Assembly (NCBI RefSeq): GCF_914484835.1
Contig: NZ_CAJZAR010000101.1
Span: 124,001-188,000 of the forward strand
Origin: Paraburkholderia tropica
GTDB lineage: Bacteria > Pseudomonadota > Gammaproteobacteria > Burkholderiales > Burkholderiaceae
Length of the DNA: 64,000 bases
Direction of reading: 5' to 3'
How positions within the stretch are numbered: the stretch's first letter is position 1; each line of letters starts with the position of its first letter. Position numbers and translations under genes: made by a program. The notes under the pieces are model-generated. The model made no database searches. It saw only the letters and a program-made list of their open reading frames with translations, and was not told where the DNA came from. Shown here piece after piece: positions 52,037 through 60,657 of this stretch.

Positions 52037-53431
52037 GTGCCCAAAAGCATTCCTCATACTTCATCGGTCGCCGGACAGAAAGCGCCCGCGCTCGCCGGCA
52101 AGCATCGCCGCTTCATCGCCAGACTGACGCTGCTGATCGGCGGCGGCATGTTTATCGACGGCTTCATTCTCGGCTGCATCGGCATCGTCATGCCGGCCAT
52201 TACCGCCGACCTGCATCTCTCGCTTGCGTGGCAAGGGCTGATCGGCGCATCGGCGCTGATCGGCATCTTCGTCGGCGGGCCGCTCGGCGGCTGGCTCGCC
52301 GACCGCGTCGGCCGCAAGCCGATGTTCACGATCGACCTCGCGATCTTCCTGGTCGGCTCCGTGGCGCAGTTCTTCGTCAACGAGCCGTGGCAACTGTTCG
52401 TCGTACGGATACTGATGGGTATCGCGATCGGCGCGGACTATTCGATCGGCTGGCCGCTGCTCGCGGAATTCGCACCGGCGCGCCTGCGCGGCAAGCTGCT
52501 CGCGCTGCTCGAACTCGCATGGTACGTGGGCTATCTCGTGTCGTATGCGCTGGGCTGGATGCTGACCGAATCGAACGCGGCAGGTTGGCACGTGATTCTG
52601 GGGCTGAGCACGATTCCCACGGTCATCGTGTGCCTGATGCGTCTGGGCACGCCCGAATCGCCGCGCTGGCTGATGAGCCGTGGCCGCCGCGAAGAAGCCA
52701 AGGCCCTGGCCGCTGAACATATGGGGCACGAGGAACAGCTCGACCTGCATGCGCAAACCGCGACCGGCGCGCAAAGCTTCAGCCGCCTGTTCTCCGCCGA
52801 CTACATCAAGACGACGATGTTCGTGTCGATCTTCTGGGTCTGCAACGTGACGCCCTACTTCGCCATCGGCGCGTTCGCCCCGGTCGTACTGCAAAAGCTC
52901 GGGCTCAAGGAAGGTTTGACGGGCGGCCTCGCGCTCAATGGCGTCGCGGTGCTCGGCACGCTCATCGCGGTCGTGCTGATCGAGCGTGTGGGCCGCCGCA
53001 AGCTGGGCGTGCCGCCGTTCTTCATCTCGGCGCTGGCGCTCGTATGCGTGGCCCTGTTCTCGCATGCTTCCTCGACGCTGATCCTCGTGTGCTTCTTCAC
53101 CTTCTCGCTGTTCAACGCGATCTCGACGACGCTGTGCGGCGTATATCCGGGCGAAGTGTTTCCGACGGAGATTCGCGGCATCGGTGTGGGCTTCGCGACG
53201 GCCTTCTCGCGCATCGGCGCAGCGGCGGGCACCTTTCTGCTGCCGCTTATCATTGGCTCGTATGGCGTGGGCACCGCGATGATGATCGCCGCGGGTATCA
53301 GCCTCTTTGGCGGTCTCGTGTCGTATGTGCTGGCGCCGGAAACGCGCGGCAAGCTGCTCAGTGAAGCATCGGCGCCTGCTCGCAAGATGAATTCGCTCGC
53401 AACGCCGGGCGAACTGAAATCGGCGCGATAG
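52037..53431 (+). CDS. MFS permease, sugar-porter type
   Basis: 464 residues from GTG 52037, with AGGAGA 8 nt upstream. Twelve membrane segments; DRVGRKPMF after TM2, GADYSIGWPLLAEFAPARLRG in TM5, PESPRWLMSRGR before the middle loop, ERVGRRKLG and a final PETRGK. These are sugar-porter/metabolite:H+ symporter marks. It is followed by a terminator at 53443-53475 and then by the DddP-like gene, whose substrate it might import (inference). Confidence 0.88.
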   Translation: MPKSIPHTSSVAGQKAPALAGKHRRFIARLTLLIGGGMFIDGFILGCIGIVMPAITADLHLSLAWQGLIGASALIGIFVGGPLGGWLADRVGRKPMFTIDLAIFLVGSVAQFFVNEPWQLFVVRILMGIAIGADYSIGWPLLAEFAPARLRGKLLALLELAWYVGYLVSYALGWMLTESNAAGWHVILGLSTIPTVIVCLMRLGTPESPRWLMSRGRREEAKALAAEHMGHEEQLDLHAQTATGAQSFSRLFSADYIKTTMFVSIFWVCNVTPYFAIGAFAPVVLQKLGLKEGLTGGLALNGVAVLGTLIAVVLIERVGRRKLGVPPFFISALALVCVALFSHASSTLILVCFFTFSLFNAISTTLCGVYPGEVFPTEIRGIGVGFATAFSRIGAAAGTFLLPLIIGSYGVGTAMMIAAGISLFGGLVSYVLAPETRGKLLSEASAPARKMNSLATPGELKSAR

Positions 53432-53442
53432 GCATCTGTTTG

Positions 53443-53475
53443 TGGCGGCGATGCATCGGTATCGCCGCCATTTTT
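53443..53475 (+). terminator. Rho-independent terminator after MFS gene
   Basis: TGGCGGCGAT (53443-53452) pairs with ATCGCCGCCA (53461-53470) over an 8-nt loop, followed by TTTTT. A 10-bp perfect stem with a T5 tract; it separates the permease gene from the DddP-like gene, which then needs its own promoter or read-through. Confidence 0.85.
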
Positions 53476-53507
53476 CCAAATGCACGATCCATCAGGATGC
53501 CGAATCA

Positions 53508-54839
53508 ATGAGTCTTTCGTCTATGCACGCCGTCGCCCCTCGCAAGATCGGCCCTGCTCTCTCGCTCGCCCGCTCGCCCGTCGAGCAGGCTGGCGCGATG
53601 AGCATGCTCGCCCTCGGCCCCGACAAGGACACACTCGACGCCTGGCAAGCGGCCGGCCTCGCGCTGCCGGATCTGCCCGAGATGCGCCGCTACCGGCTCG
53701 CGCGCGTGCGCGAGCAGCTGATCGCGCACGACTATGCGGGCATCGTGCTCTACGACCCCGTGAACATCCGCTATGCCACCGACAGCAGCAACATGCAGGT
53801 CTGGACACTGCACAACGCCTGCCGATATGCGTTCGTCCCCGCGCAAGGCCCGGTCATCCTCTGGGAATTCGACCATTGCGATTTCCTCAGCGATCACACC
53901 GACTCCGTCGACGAAGTTCGCCCCTGCGTGCCGTGGTTTCACTTTTCCGCAGGCAATCGCGTCCACGAACAGGTGGCGCGCTGGGCCGATGAAATCGCCG
54001 CGGTCGTGCGGCAGCATGGCGGCGGCAACCGGCGGCTCGCGTTCGACCACTGCGACGCCGAAGGCGTGGCGGCGCTGGAGCGGCACGGCATCGACATCCA
54101 GAGTGGCGAAGCGTTGATGGAAGAAGCGCGGCGCATCAAATGCGAGGACGAAATCCGCGCAATGCGCTGCGCGATCCACGCTTGCGAAGCCGGTATCGAC
54201 GTCATGCGCGGACATCTGAAGCCTGGCATCACGGAACAGCGCCTCTGGAGCTATCTGCATGCCGAGAACATCGCGCGCGGCGGCGAGTGGATCGAGACGC
54301 GCCTGCTGGCCTCGGGGCCGCGCTGCAACCCGTGGTATCAGGAGTGCAGCAGCCGCTTGATCGAAGAAGGCGACCTCGTGGCCTTCGATACCGATCTGGT
54401 CGGCAGCTATGGCTTCTGCGTGGATACCTCGCGGACCTGGTTGTGCGGCGACGCGGCGCCGACTGCGCAGCAGCGCGACATTTACCGGCTCGCGTACGAC
54501 CAGGTGCAGGCGAATATCGACTTGCTGCGCCCCGGCTTGACGCATCACGATTTGAGCCATCGCGCCGTGTGCTATCCGTCCGAAGCGTTTCGCCATTACT
54601 CGTGTCTTTATCACGGCGTCGGGCTGTGCGACGAAGCGCCGAATATCTATTTTCCCGAGTCGTGGGACGCCTGGGGTTATGACGGCGTGATCGAGCCCGG
54701 AATGGTGCTGTGCGTCGAGAGCTACGTAGGGCGCGTCGAAGGCGGGCCGGGCGTGAAGCTGGAGGAACAGGTGCTGATCACCGAAACCGGTCACGAGGTG
54801 CTCACCCGTTATCCATTCGAGGAGCGGCTGCTGGGCTAA
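53508..54839 (+). CDS. M24-fold metalloprotein resembling the DMSP lyase DddP
   Basis: 443 residues from ATG 53508. A creatinase-like N-domain (about 50-185; NIRYATDSSNMQ) and an M24 pita-bread domain. Putative metal ligands: Asp294 and Asp296 (FDTDLVG), Asp306 (VDTSRTW), His369 (HGVGLCDE), Glu404 (CVESYVG) and Glu419 (KLEEQ). From memory, DddP uses D295, D297, D307, H371, E406 and E421 with D377 as catalytic base; here the matching Asp is 375. The long block GGEWIETRLLASGPR-NPWYQEC also recalls DddP. DddP cleaves dimethylsulfoniopropionate to DMS and acrylate. Alternatives: another M24 lyase or a Xaa-Pro peptidase/creatinase relative. The start could also be ATG 53598. Confidence 0.75.
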   Translation: MSLSSMHAVAPRKIGPALSLARSPVEQAGAMSMLALGPDKDTLDAWQAAGLALPDLPEMRRYRLARVREQLIAHDYAGIVLYDPVNIRYATDSSNMQVWTLHNACRYAFVPAQGPVILWEFDHCDFLSDHTDSVDEVRPCVPWFHFSAGNRVHEQVARWADEIAAVVRQHGGGNRRLAFDHCDAEGVAALERHGIDIQSGEALMEEARRIKCEDEIRAMRCAIHACEAGIDVMRGHLKPGITEQRLWSYLHAENIARGGEWIETRLLASGPRCNPWYQECSSRLIEEGDLVAFDTDLVGSYGFCVDTSRTWLCGDAAPTAQQRDIYRLAYDQVQANIDLLRPGLTHHDLSHRAVCYPSEAFRHYSCLYHGVGLCDEAPNIYFPESWDAWGYDGVIEPGMVLCVESYVGRVEGGPGVKLEEQVLITETGHEVLTRYPFEERLLG

Positions 54840-54886
54840 TGGATGCGCGACTTCAATACTAAAAACCATCGTCAATCGACATCATC

Positions 54887-55267
54887 ATGACCACCGCTGA
54901 TTTGATCGGGATTTTCGGCGTCATCTGCTATCAGATCGCCTACGCGGGTTTGCAACTTGGATTTCTGCACAGCGAGGATCGCAGGTATCTCGCCCTCAAT
55001 CTATTGGGTCCTTGTTGCCTGCTTTATTCGCTGCTGTTTCACTTCAATCTCGCAGCGGCCGTCAGTCAGATACTTTGGCTGGTCTGGAGTGTGATTGGAA
55101 CCCGGAAAATCGTGCTCGCGCAGCGCCGGGCGTCCGTTACGGTGGTCCGCAATGCGCTTGCCACGGCGGAGTGCGCCGTGCCCGTGGCGGGCGCGGACCT
55201 GCAGATCGCTCCAGCGTTAAAGGCTGCCGACGATACGCTTGAGGAGGCGACACGCAGGTTCCCCTAG
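54887..55267 (+). CDS. Small membrane protein, CBU_0592-like family
   Basis: 126 residues with three hydrophobic segments in the first ~75: IGIFGVICYQIAYAGLQLGFL, YLALNLLGPCCLLYSLLF and AAAVSQILWLVWSVIG. A charged ~50-residue tail follows. The pattern fits what I recall as the CBU_0592-like family of short membrane proteins of unknown function. It starts 47 nt after the DddP-like gene and may share its transcript. Confidence 0.75.
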   Translation: MTTADLIGIFGVICYQIAYAGLQLGFLHSEDRRYLALNLLGPCCLLYSLLFHFNLAAAVSQILWLVWSVIGTRKIVLAQRRASVTVVRNALATAECAVPVAGADLQIAPALKAADDTLEEATRRFP

Positions 55268-55401
55268 CGAACGCAGCGGCTGACACGCGCCGGTCGGACT
55301 TTCAAGCCCAACCGCACGATTCACGTGCAGCCCTGCGATTCGCCGCATTCCCACCGCGAAGTCCCGCCGTTACCTCCGCTCCATCAACCGCCGATCCAGG
55401 T

Positions 55402-55866
55402 TCATCGCGCCGATCCCGGCGCGACCAGACCGCGACGCGGAATCGGCGTGGAGAACACAATCGACGTGCGGGTTTCGCCATAGCCGTTGATCGTGGCGAG
55501 AAAGCGTTCGAGCTGTTCGAGGCTGCGGGACACCACGGTCACGACATAGGAATCGGCGCCCGCGACATGATGACATTCGAGCACTTCGGGCGCGCGGCGC
55601 AACTTGTCGAGAAAGGCTTTCTTGCCGGGCTGCTGCACCGTGATGCCGACGATGGCCCGAACCGGATAACCCGCCAGCGCTGGATCCACTTCCGCGCCCA
55701 CCGAACGGATTACGCCGGCTTCCTGCAGGCGTTTGAGCCGCTCCACCGTGGCGGGCACCGACAGGCCCGCCGCGAGCGCCAGCGTCTTGAGCGGCGCGCG
55801 GCCATCTTCCTGAAGCGCCATCAGCAGCGCCCAGGCCTTGGTATCGAGTTGCAGGGATTCGGACAT
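55402..55866 (-). CDS. Lrp/AsnC-family transcriptional regulator
   Basis: The 154-residue protein has an N-terminal winged helix (LDTKAWALLMALQEDGRAPLKTLALAAGLSVPATVERLKRL) and a C-terminal RAM ligand-binding domain (VRAIVGITV and the GADSYVVTVV strand). It is divergent from a LysE exporter gene, an arrangement in which the Lrp-type protein commonly senses the amino acid that the exporter removes. Confidence 0.93.
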   Translation of the reverse strand: MSESLQLDTKAWALLMALQEDGRAPLKTLALAAGLSVPATVERLKRLQEAGVIRSVGAEVDPALAGYPVRAIVGITVQQPGKKAFLDKLRRAPEVLECHHVAGADSYVVTVVSRSLEQLERFLATINGYGETRTSIVFSTPIPRRGLVAPGSAR

Positions 55867-55960
55867 AACGGGCTTTGACCTGAAAAATCGAAAGTGAAAT
55901 CGATTTTCGCTTCACCTTTTATTCTGTGCAAGCCAGCGGCTTGAGCCGAAAATTTCCGGC

Positions 55961-56593
55961 ATGGAAACCCTGCTCCCCACCTCGCTCCCCCTCCTCTTCG
56001 GCCAATCGCTGCTGCTTGGGCTGTCGATTGCCGCGCCTGTCGGCCAGATCGGCTTGCTGGCCATCCAGCGCACACTCGACCACGGCCGCCTCGCGGGACT
56101 CGCCACCGGGCTCGGCGCCGCATGCGCCGATGCCGTCTACGGCGCCATCGGCGCGTATGGCATCACCGGTCTGATTGCCTGGCTGCTCGGCCTGAAGCTC
56201 TGGTTGAGCCTGTTCGGCGGCGGCTTTCTGCTGTGGCTGGCCTGGCGCATCGCGACCCAAAGCGCGGCGCGCAGCAGCAGCGTCCACGCACCGGCGGGCA
56301 AGCTCATGCGCTACGTGGCCGGCACGTTCATGCTGACGCTCTCGAACCCGACCACCATCCTCTCGTTCATGGCGCTGTTCGCGGCGCTCGCGGGGCACGC
56401 GCCTTCGTCGTCGCCGTGGGTCATGGTCGCCGGCGTGCTGATGGGCTCGGCGCTCTGGTGGCTGATCCTGTCCATCGGCGTGGGCTATTTGCGCGATCGT
56501 TTCGACGCGCGCTGGCAACGCGCCGTCAATCTCAGCTCGGCCGCGCTGCTGGGCGCGCTCGGACTGTGGCAGCTAGGTCAACTGATCATCTGA
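55961..56593 (+). CDS. LysE/RhtB-family amino-acid exporter
   Basis: The 210-residue protein has six predicted membrane segments and the family signatures GLSIAAPVGQIGLLAIQRTL and GLATGLGAACADAVYGAIGA near the start, then TFMLTLSNPTTILSF. LysE-family proteins export amino acids or related compounds by proton antiport. Its expression is probably controlled by the divergent Lrp-type gene across 94 nt. Confidence 0.93.
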   Translation: METLLPTSLPLLFGQSLLLGLSIAAPVGQIGLLAIQRTLDHGRLAGLATGLGAACADAVYGAIGAYGITGLIAWLLGLKLWLSLFGGGFLLWLAWRIATQSAARSSSVHAPAGKLMRYVAGTFMLTLSNPTTILSFMALFAALAGHAPSSSPWVMVAGVLMGSALWWLILSIGVGYLRDRFDARWQRAVNLSSAALLGALGLWQLGQLII

Positions 56594-56619
56594 TGCATCG
56601 CCCCTCTGCACGCGGCCAT

Positions 56620-57510
56620 TCAACTTGCACGCAGATAGTCCCCCAGAAAATCGATAAACGTCCGCAGCTTCGCCGAAAGCCGATGCCGTTCGAGATAAAT
56701 CGCATGAATATCGGCGTTGGGCAGCGTCCACGCGCCGAGCAAAGGCACGAGCGCACCGCTCTCGATCGGCCCGCGCAACTCCCACTCTGAACGCACGACG
56801 ATGCCGCGTCCGTCGAGCGCCCATTGCAGCGCCGCGCCGCCGTCGTTCGTCGACAGCGCGCCGTTCACCTTCACCGTTTCCGTGCGCTTGCCGCGCGAGA
56901 AATGCCAGGTGCCATACGCCGATTCGTTCTCGCGCAGCACGATGCACGCATGCCGCGCGAGGTCGTGCGGCGTCGCGGGCGTTCCATTGCGCTGTAAATA
57001 AGCGGGCGACGCGCAGGCCATGCGCCGGTTCGCCAGCAGCAGACGCGCATTCACGCGTGCATCGGGCGCCTCGCCGAAGCGGATGCCCACATCGAAACCC
57101 TCCTCCTGAAGATTCAGCGGCCGGTCGGTCAGATGAAGCTGAATCTGCATCGCCGGATAACGCTCGACGAATGCCGAAATGGCCGGCGCGATATACGCGC
57201 GCCCGAAACCGAACGACGCATTCACGCGCAGCATGCCAGTCGGCTCGCCGCGTCCGCGCCCGACGAGTTGTTCGAGTTCGGAAAGCTCATCGAGTATGCG
57301 CGAGCCGTTCGCGAGATACAGCTCGCCCTCCGGCGTCAGGCTCAAACGGCGCGTGGTGCGGTTCATCAGACGCACGCCGAGCCGCCGTTCGAGTTGCGCG
57401 AGGCGCTTGCTCACAGCAGGCGGCGTCACGCCGATTTCGCGCGCCGCCGCCGCGAGATTGCGATGCCGCGCGACGAGCGCGAAAAGATTCAGGTCGGAAA
57501 AACCGTCCAT
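56620..57510 (-). CDS. LysR-family transcriptional regulator
   Basis: 296 residues from ATG 57510. Winged helix LNLFALVARHRNLAAAAREIGVTPPAVSKRLAQLERRLG, followed by LMNRTTRRLSLTPEGELYLANG and an effector domain of the type in CrgA-like LysR proteins (GMLRVNASFGFGRAYIAP). Divergent from the dehalogenase-like/LeuCD operon across 150 nt, so a likely regulator of it. Confidence 0.9.
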   Translation of the reverse strand: MDGFSDLNLFALVARHRNLAAAAREIGVTPPAVSKRLAQLERRLGVRLMNRTTRRLSLTPEGELYLANGSRILDELSELEQLVGRGRGEPTGMLRVNASFGFGRAYIAPAISAFVERYPAMQIQLHLTDRPLNLQEEGFDVGIRFGEAPDARVNARLLLANRRMACASPAYLQRNGTPATPHDLARHACIVLRENESAYGTWHFSRGKRTETVKVNGALSTNDGGAALQWALDGRGIVVRSEWELRGPIESGALVPLLGAWTLPNADIHAIYLERHRLSAKLRTFIDFLGDYLRAS

Positions 57511-57660
57511 GACTCACGAGTCCTTTGTGCAATTACGCGGCCCCGAATCGCGTGAGACAGGCTCGGCGATTCGTTCCGTCAGGTTACGACCGGATTGCCT
57601 TTTCGGAAACCCAATCGATCAGGTTATCAATTAGACTCGATTCGCACTTGGGAGACAACG

Positions 57661-58563
57661 ATGTTCGAAGGTTTCAGCGATGTGTCGATGCCGGTCGACG
57701 GCATCGACATTCATGCGATCCGTGGCGGCAGCGGCCCCGCGCTGCTCTTGCTGCACGGTCATCCGCAAACGCATGCGATCTGGCACAAGGTGGCGCCCGC
57801 GCTCGCGGAACGCTTCACGGTCGTCTGCGCCGATCTGCGCGGCTACGGCGACAGCGCCAAACCCATAGGCGACGCCGATCACGCGAACTACGCCAAGCGC
57901 GCCATGGCGCTCGATCAGGTTGCGTTGATGCAGCGGCTCGGTTTCGACTCGTTCGCGGTAATCGGACACGATCGCGGCGGACGCGTCGCCGCGCGCATGG
58001 CGCTCGATCATCCGCACGCGGTCACGCGGCTCGTCACGCTCGACGTCGCGCCGACGCTCGCGATGTACGAGCAGACCTCGTTCGCATTCGCGCGCGCCTA
58101 TTGGCACTGGTTCTTTCTCGTGCGCCCCGCGCCGTTCCCCGAAACGCTGATCCGCGCCGATCCCGACCTGTACCTGAAGCAGACCATCGGCGCGCGCAGC
58201 GCGGGCCTCGCGCCGTTCACGCCCGAGGCCTACGCCGAATATCTGCGCTGCCTCTCCGACCCGGCCACCGCGCACGGCATCTGCGAGGACTATCGCGCGT
58301 CGATCACGATCGACCTCGAACACGACCGCGCCGATCTCGCGGCGGGCAAGCGCATCGCGTGTCCGTTTCTCGCGCTCTGGGGCGCGCAAGGCGTGGTCGG
58401 CCAATGCTTCGATCCGCTCGCGGAATGGCGCAAGTGGAGCCCGACCGTCGAAGGCGGCGCGCTGCCTTGCGGCCACTACATTCCCGAGGAAGCGCCCGAT
58501 CGGCTGCTCGAACGCGTGCTGCCGTTTCTCACCGATACGACCGCGACTCACGTCGCCGCCTGA
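57661..58563 (+). CDS. Fluoroacetate/haloacetate dehalogenase-like alpha/beta hydrolase
   Basis: 300 residues from ATG 57661, with GGGAG 7 nt upstream. The nucleophile region is GHDRGGR (Asp104, Arg105, Arg108), second Asp128 in LDVAPT, a HW pair (His149, Trp150) in YWHWFF, a Tyr in DYRAS and His272 in GHYIPE. Fluoroacetate dehalogenase, from memory, uses D110, R111, R114, D134, H155, W156, Y219 and H280; all have counterparts here at nearly constant offset, including the Arg pair that holds the carboxylate and the HW pair of the halide pocket. An epoxide-hydrolase relative lacking dehalogenase activity remains possible. It is 2 nt from leuC and clearly in its operon. Confidence 0.82.
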   Translation: MFEGFSDVSMPVDGIDIHAIRGGSGPALLLLHGHPQTHAIWHKVAPALAERFTVVCADLRGYGDSAKPIGDADHANYAKRAMALDQVALMQRLGFDSFAVIGHDRGGRVAARMALDHPHAVTRLVTLDVAPTLAMYEQTSFAFARAYWHWFFLVRPAPFPETLIRADPDLYLKQTIGARSAGLAPFTPEAYAEYLRCLSDPATAHGICEDYRASITIDLEHDRADLAAGKRIACPFLALWGAQGVVGQCFDPLAEWRKWSPTVEGGALPCGHYIPEEAPDRLLERVLPFLTDTTATHVAA

Positions 58564-58565
58564 CC

Positions 58566-60002
58566 ATGTCCGCCCAAACGCTCTACCAAAAACTCGTCGG
58601 GACGCACACCGTTTCGACGCTCGATGCCGATCACGTGCTGCTCTACGCCGATCTGCACATCATGAACGAATACACCAGCCCGCAAGCGTTCACGGGACTG
58701 CGCGAGAAGCAGTTGCGCGTGCGCCGTCCGCGTCAGCAAATGGGCGTGGTCGATCACGTCATTCCCACGCGGCCGGTGGCCGTCGCCGCGCGCACGATCG
58801 AGATCGTCGATGCAGCGAAGCAGGCGGCCAATTTCACGCGCAACTGCGCGGAACAAGGCATTCATCTGTTCGATGTCGACGATCCGATGCAGGGCATCGA
58901 ACACGTGGTCGCGCCCGAGATCGGCCTGATCCGTCCCGGCATGGTCGTGCTCTGCGGCGACAGCCACACGACGACTTATGGCGCGCTCGGCGCGCTGGGT
59001 TTCGGCATCGGCACCTCGGAAGTCGAGCACGTGCTGGCCACGCAAACGCTCGTCTATCGCGTGGCGAAAGACATGCGTATCACCGTGGACGGCGTGCTGC
59101 CTCTGGGCACGACGGCGAAGGATCTCGTGCTCGGCATCATCGCGACGATCGGCGCGCAAGGCGCGCGCGGCTACGCGGTCGAATATGCGGGCGAGGCCAT
59201 CGCCGCGCTGAGCGCCGAAGCGCGCATGACCCTGTGCAACATGACGGTCGAAGCCGGCGCGCGCGCCGCGCTGATCGCGCCGGACAACACGACGCTCGAC
59301 TACGTGCGCCGCGCGATTCGCGAGCACGATGCGCTCGATGCGGCCACGCTCGACGCCGCGTGCGAGGCGTGGGCGCAACTACGCTCGGACCCGCAGGCCG
59401 GATTCGATATCGAGCATCGCTTCGACGCGAGCACGGTCGCGCCGTTCGTCACCTGGGGCACGAGTCCCGACCAGGCGATTCCCGTCGATGGCCGCCTGCC
59501 GCGACTGGGCGAAAGCGAAGCCGACACGGGCCTCGACGCCTCCACGCTGAAAAAAGCGCTCGACTACATCGCGTTGCCCGCGGGCGCGCCGATCGAAGGC
59601 ACGCCGATCGATCGCGTGTTCATCGGCTCGTGCACGAACGCGCGTATCGAGGACTTGCGCGAGGTCGCGAGCGTCGTGCGCGGCCGCAAGGTGGCGCCCA
59701 CGGTGCGCGCGATGGTCGTGCCGGGCTCCGGGATGGTGCGCGATCAGGCCGAGCGCGAAGGCCTCGCGCAGGTGCTGATCGACGCGGGCTTCGAATGGCG
59801 TCAGCCCGGCTGCTCGATGTGCCTCGCGATGAACGACGACGTGCTCGCGCCCGGCGAACGCTGCGCCTCGACGACCAACCGCAACTTCGAAGGCCGCCAG
59901 GGACGTGGCAGTCAAACCCATCTGATGAGTCCCGCGATGGCCGCCGCCGCCGCGCTCGCGGGACGCATCGTCGACATTCGCAAGGAGTTCGCGCATGGCT
60001 AA
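58566..60002 (+). CDS. leuC: LeuC-family large subunit of isopropylmalate isomerase (paralogue)
   Basis: The 478-residue protein starts at ATG 58566. Aconitase-superfamily iron-sulfur Cys are all present: GSCTNAR and the CSMC of PGCSMCLAMN; also DSHTTTYGALG and STTNRNFEGRQG. With LeuD it isomerises 2-isopropylmalate to 3-isopropylmalate, or hydrates related acids (citramalate/citraconate, maleate). The neighbouring dehalogenase-like hydrolase and the absence of leuA or leuB argue that this is a second copy with another substrate, not the leucine-pathway enzyme. Confidence 0.88.
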   Translation: MSAQTLYQKLVGTHTVSTLDADHVLLYADLHIMNEYTSPQAFTGLREKQLRVRRPRQQMGVVDHVIPTRPVAVAARTIEIVDAAKQAANFTRNCAEQGIHLFDVDDPMQGIEHVVAPEIGLIRPGMVVLCGDSHTTTYGALGALGFGIGTSEVEHVLATQTLVYRVAKDMRITVDGVLPLGTTAKDLVLGIIATIGAQGARGYAVEYAGEAIAALSAEARMTLCNMTVEAGARAALIAPDNTTLDYVRRAIREHDALDAATLDAACEAWAQLRSDPQAGFDIEHRFDASTVAPFVTWGTSPDQAIPVDGRLPRLGESEADTGLDASTLKKALDYIALPAGAPIEGTPIDRVFIGSCTNARIEDLREVASVVRGRKVAPTVRAMVVPGSGMVRDQAEREGLAQVLIDAGFEWRQPGCSMCLAMNDDVLAPGERCASTTNRNFEGRQGRGSQTHLMSPAMAAAAALAGRIVDIRKEFAHG

Positions 60003-60657
60003 GGCGCACGACATCACCGGCGTGGCCGCGCCGCTGCCGATCAACAATCTCGACACCGACCAGATCATGCCCAAGCAGTTTCTGCTCGGCATCGACAAAA
60101 CGGGGCTCGCGCGTGGTCTGCTGTACGACTTGCGTTTCGATTCCGAGGGCCGCGCGCGCGATCGATTCGTGCTGAACCAGGACGCGTATCGCGACGCGAA
60201 AATCCTGATCGGCGGCGCGAACTTCGGCTGCGGATCGAGCCGCGAACATGCCGTCTGGGGCTTGCAGCAAGCCGGTTTCGAAGCCGTGATCGCGCCGAGC
60301 TATGGCGAGATTTTCTACTTCAACGCGGCCAACAATCGTCTGCTGCTCGTGGTGCTGCCGCCCGATCAGATCGAAGCGCTCGTGCGCGAGATCGAGCACG
60401 GCGAGAACAAGCCATTGACGATCGACGTCGACGGGCAAGTGGTGCATTCGCCATCGGGCCAGCGCTACGCATTCGACCTGCCCGCGCGCCAGAAACAGAT
60501 GCTTGTGGAAGGACTCGACATGATCGGCATGACCTTGCGCGACGCCGATGCCATCGACGCCTTCGAGCAACGCCATTGGGCCGCGAATCCGTGGAGCCGC
60601 ATCGATCTGCCCGCGCAGCGGGCACGCATGGCGCAACGCGAAGCGCAGGAACGCTAG
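59995..60657 (+). CDS. leuD: LeuD-family small subunit of isopropylmalate isomerase (paralogue)
   Basis: The 220-residue swivelling subunit has NNLDTDQIMPKQFL near the start and the active-site loop NFGCGSSREHAVWGL. Its length is usual for LeuD. Its ATG lies inside the last codons of leuC (8-nt overlap), so translation is coupled. The stop codon overlaps that of the convergent LysR gene in the sequence GCTAGC, leaving no room for a terminator between them. Confidence 0.9.
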   Translation: MAKAHDITGVAAPLPINNLDTDQIMPKQFLLGIDKTGLARGLLYDLRFDSEGRARDRFVLNQDAYRDAKILIGGANFGCGSSREHAVWGLQQAGFEAVIAPSYGEIFYFNAANNRLLLVVLPPDQIEALVREIEHGENKPLTIDVDGQVVHSPSGQRYAFDLPARQKQMLVEGLDMIGMTLRDADAIDAFEQRHWAANPWSRIDLPAQRARMAQREAQER

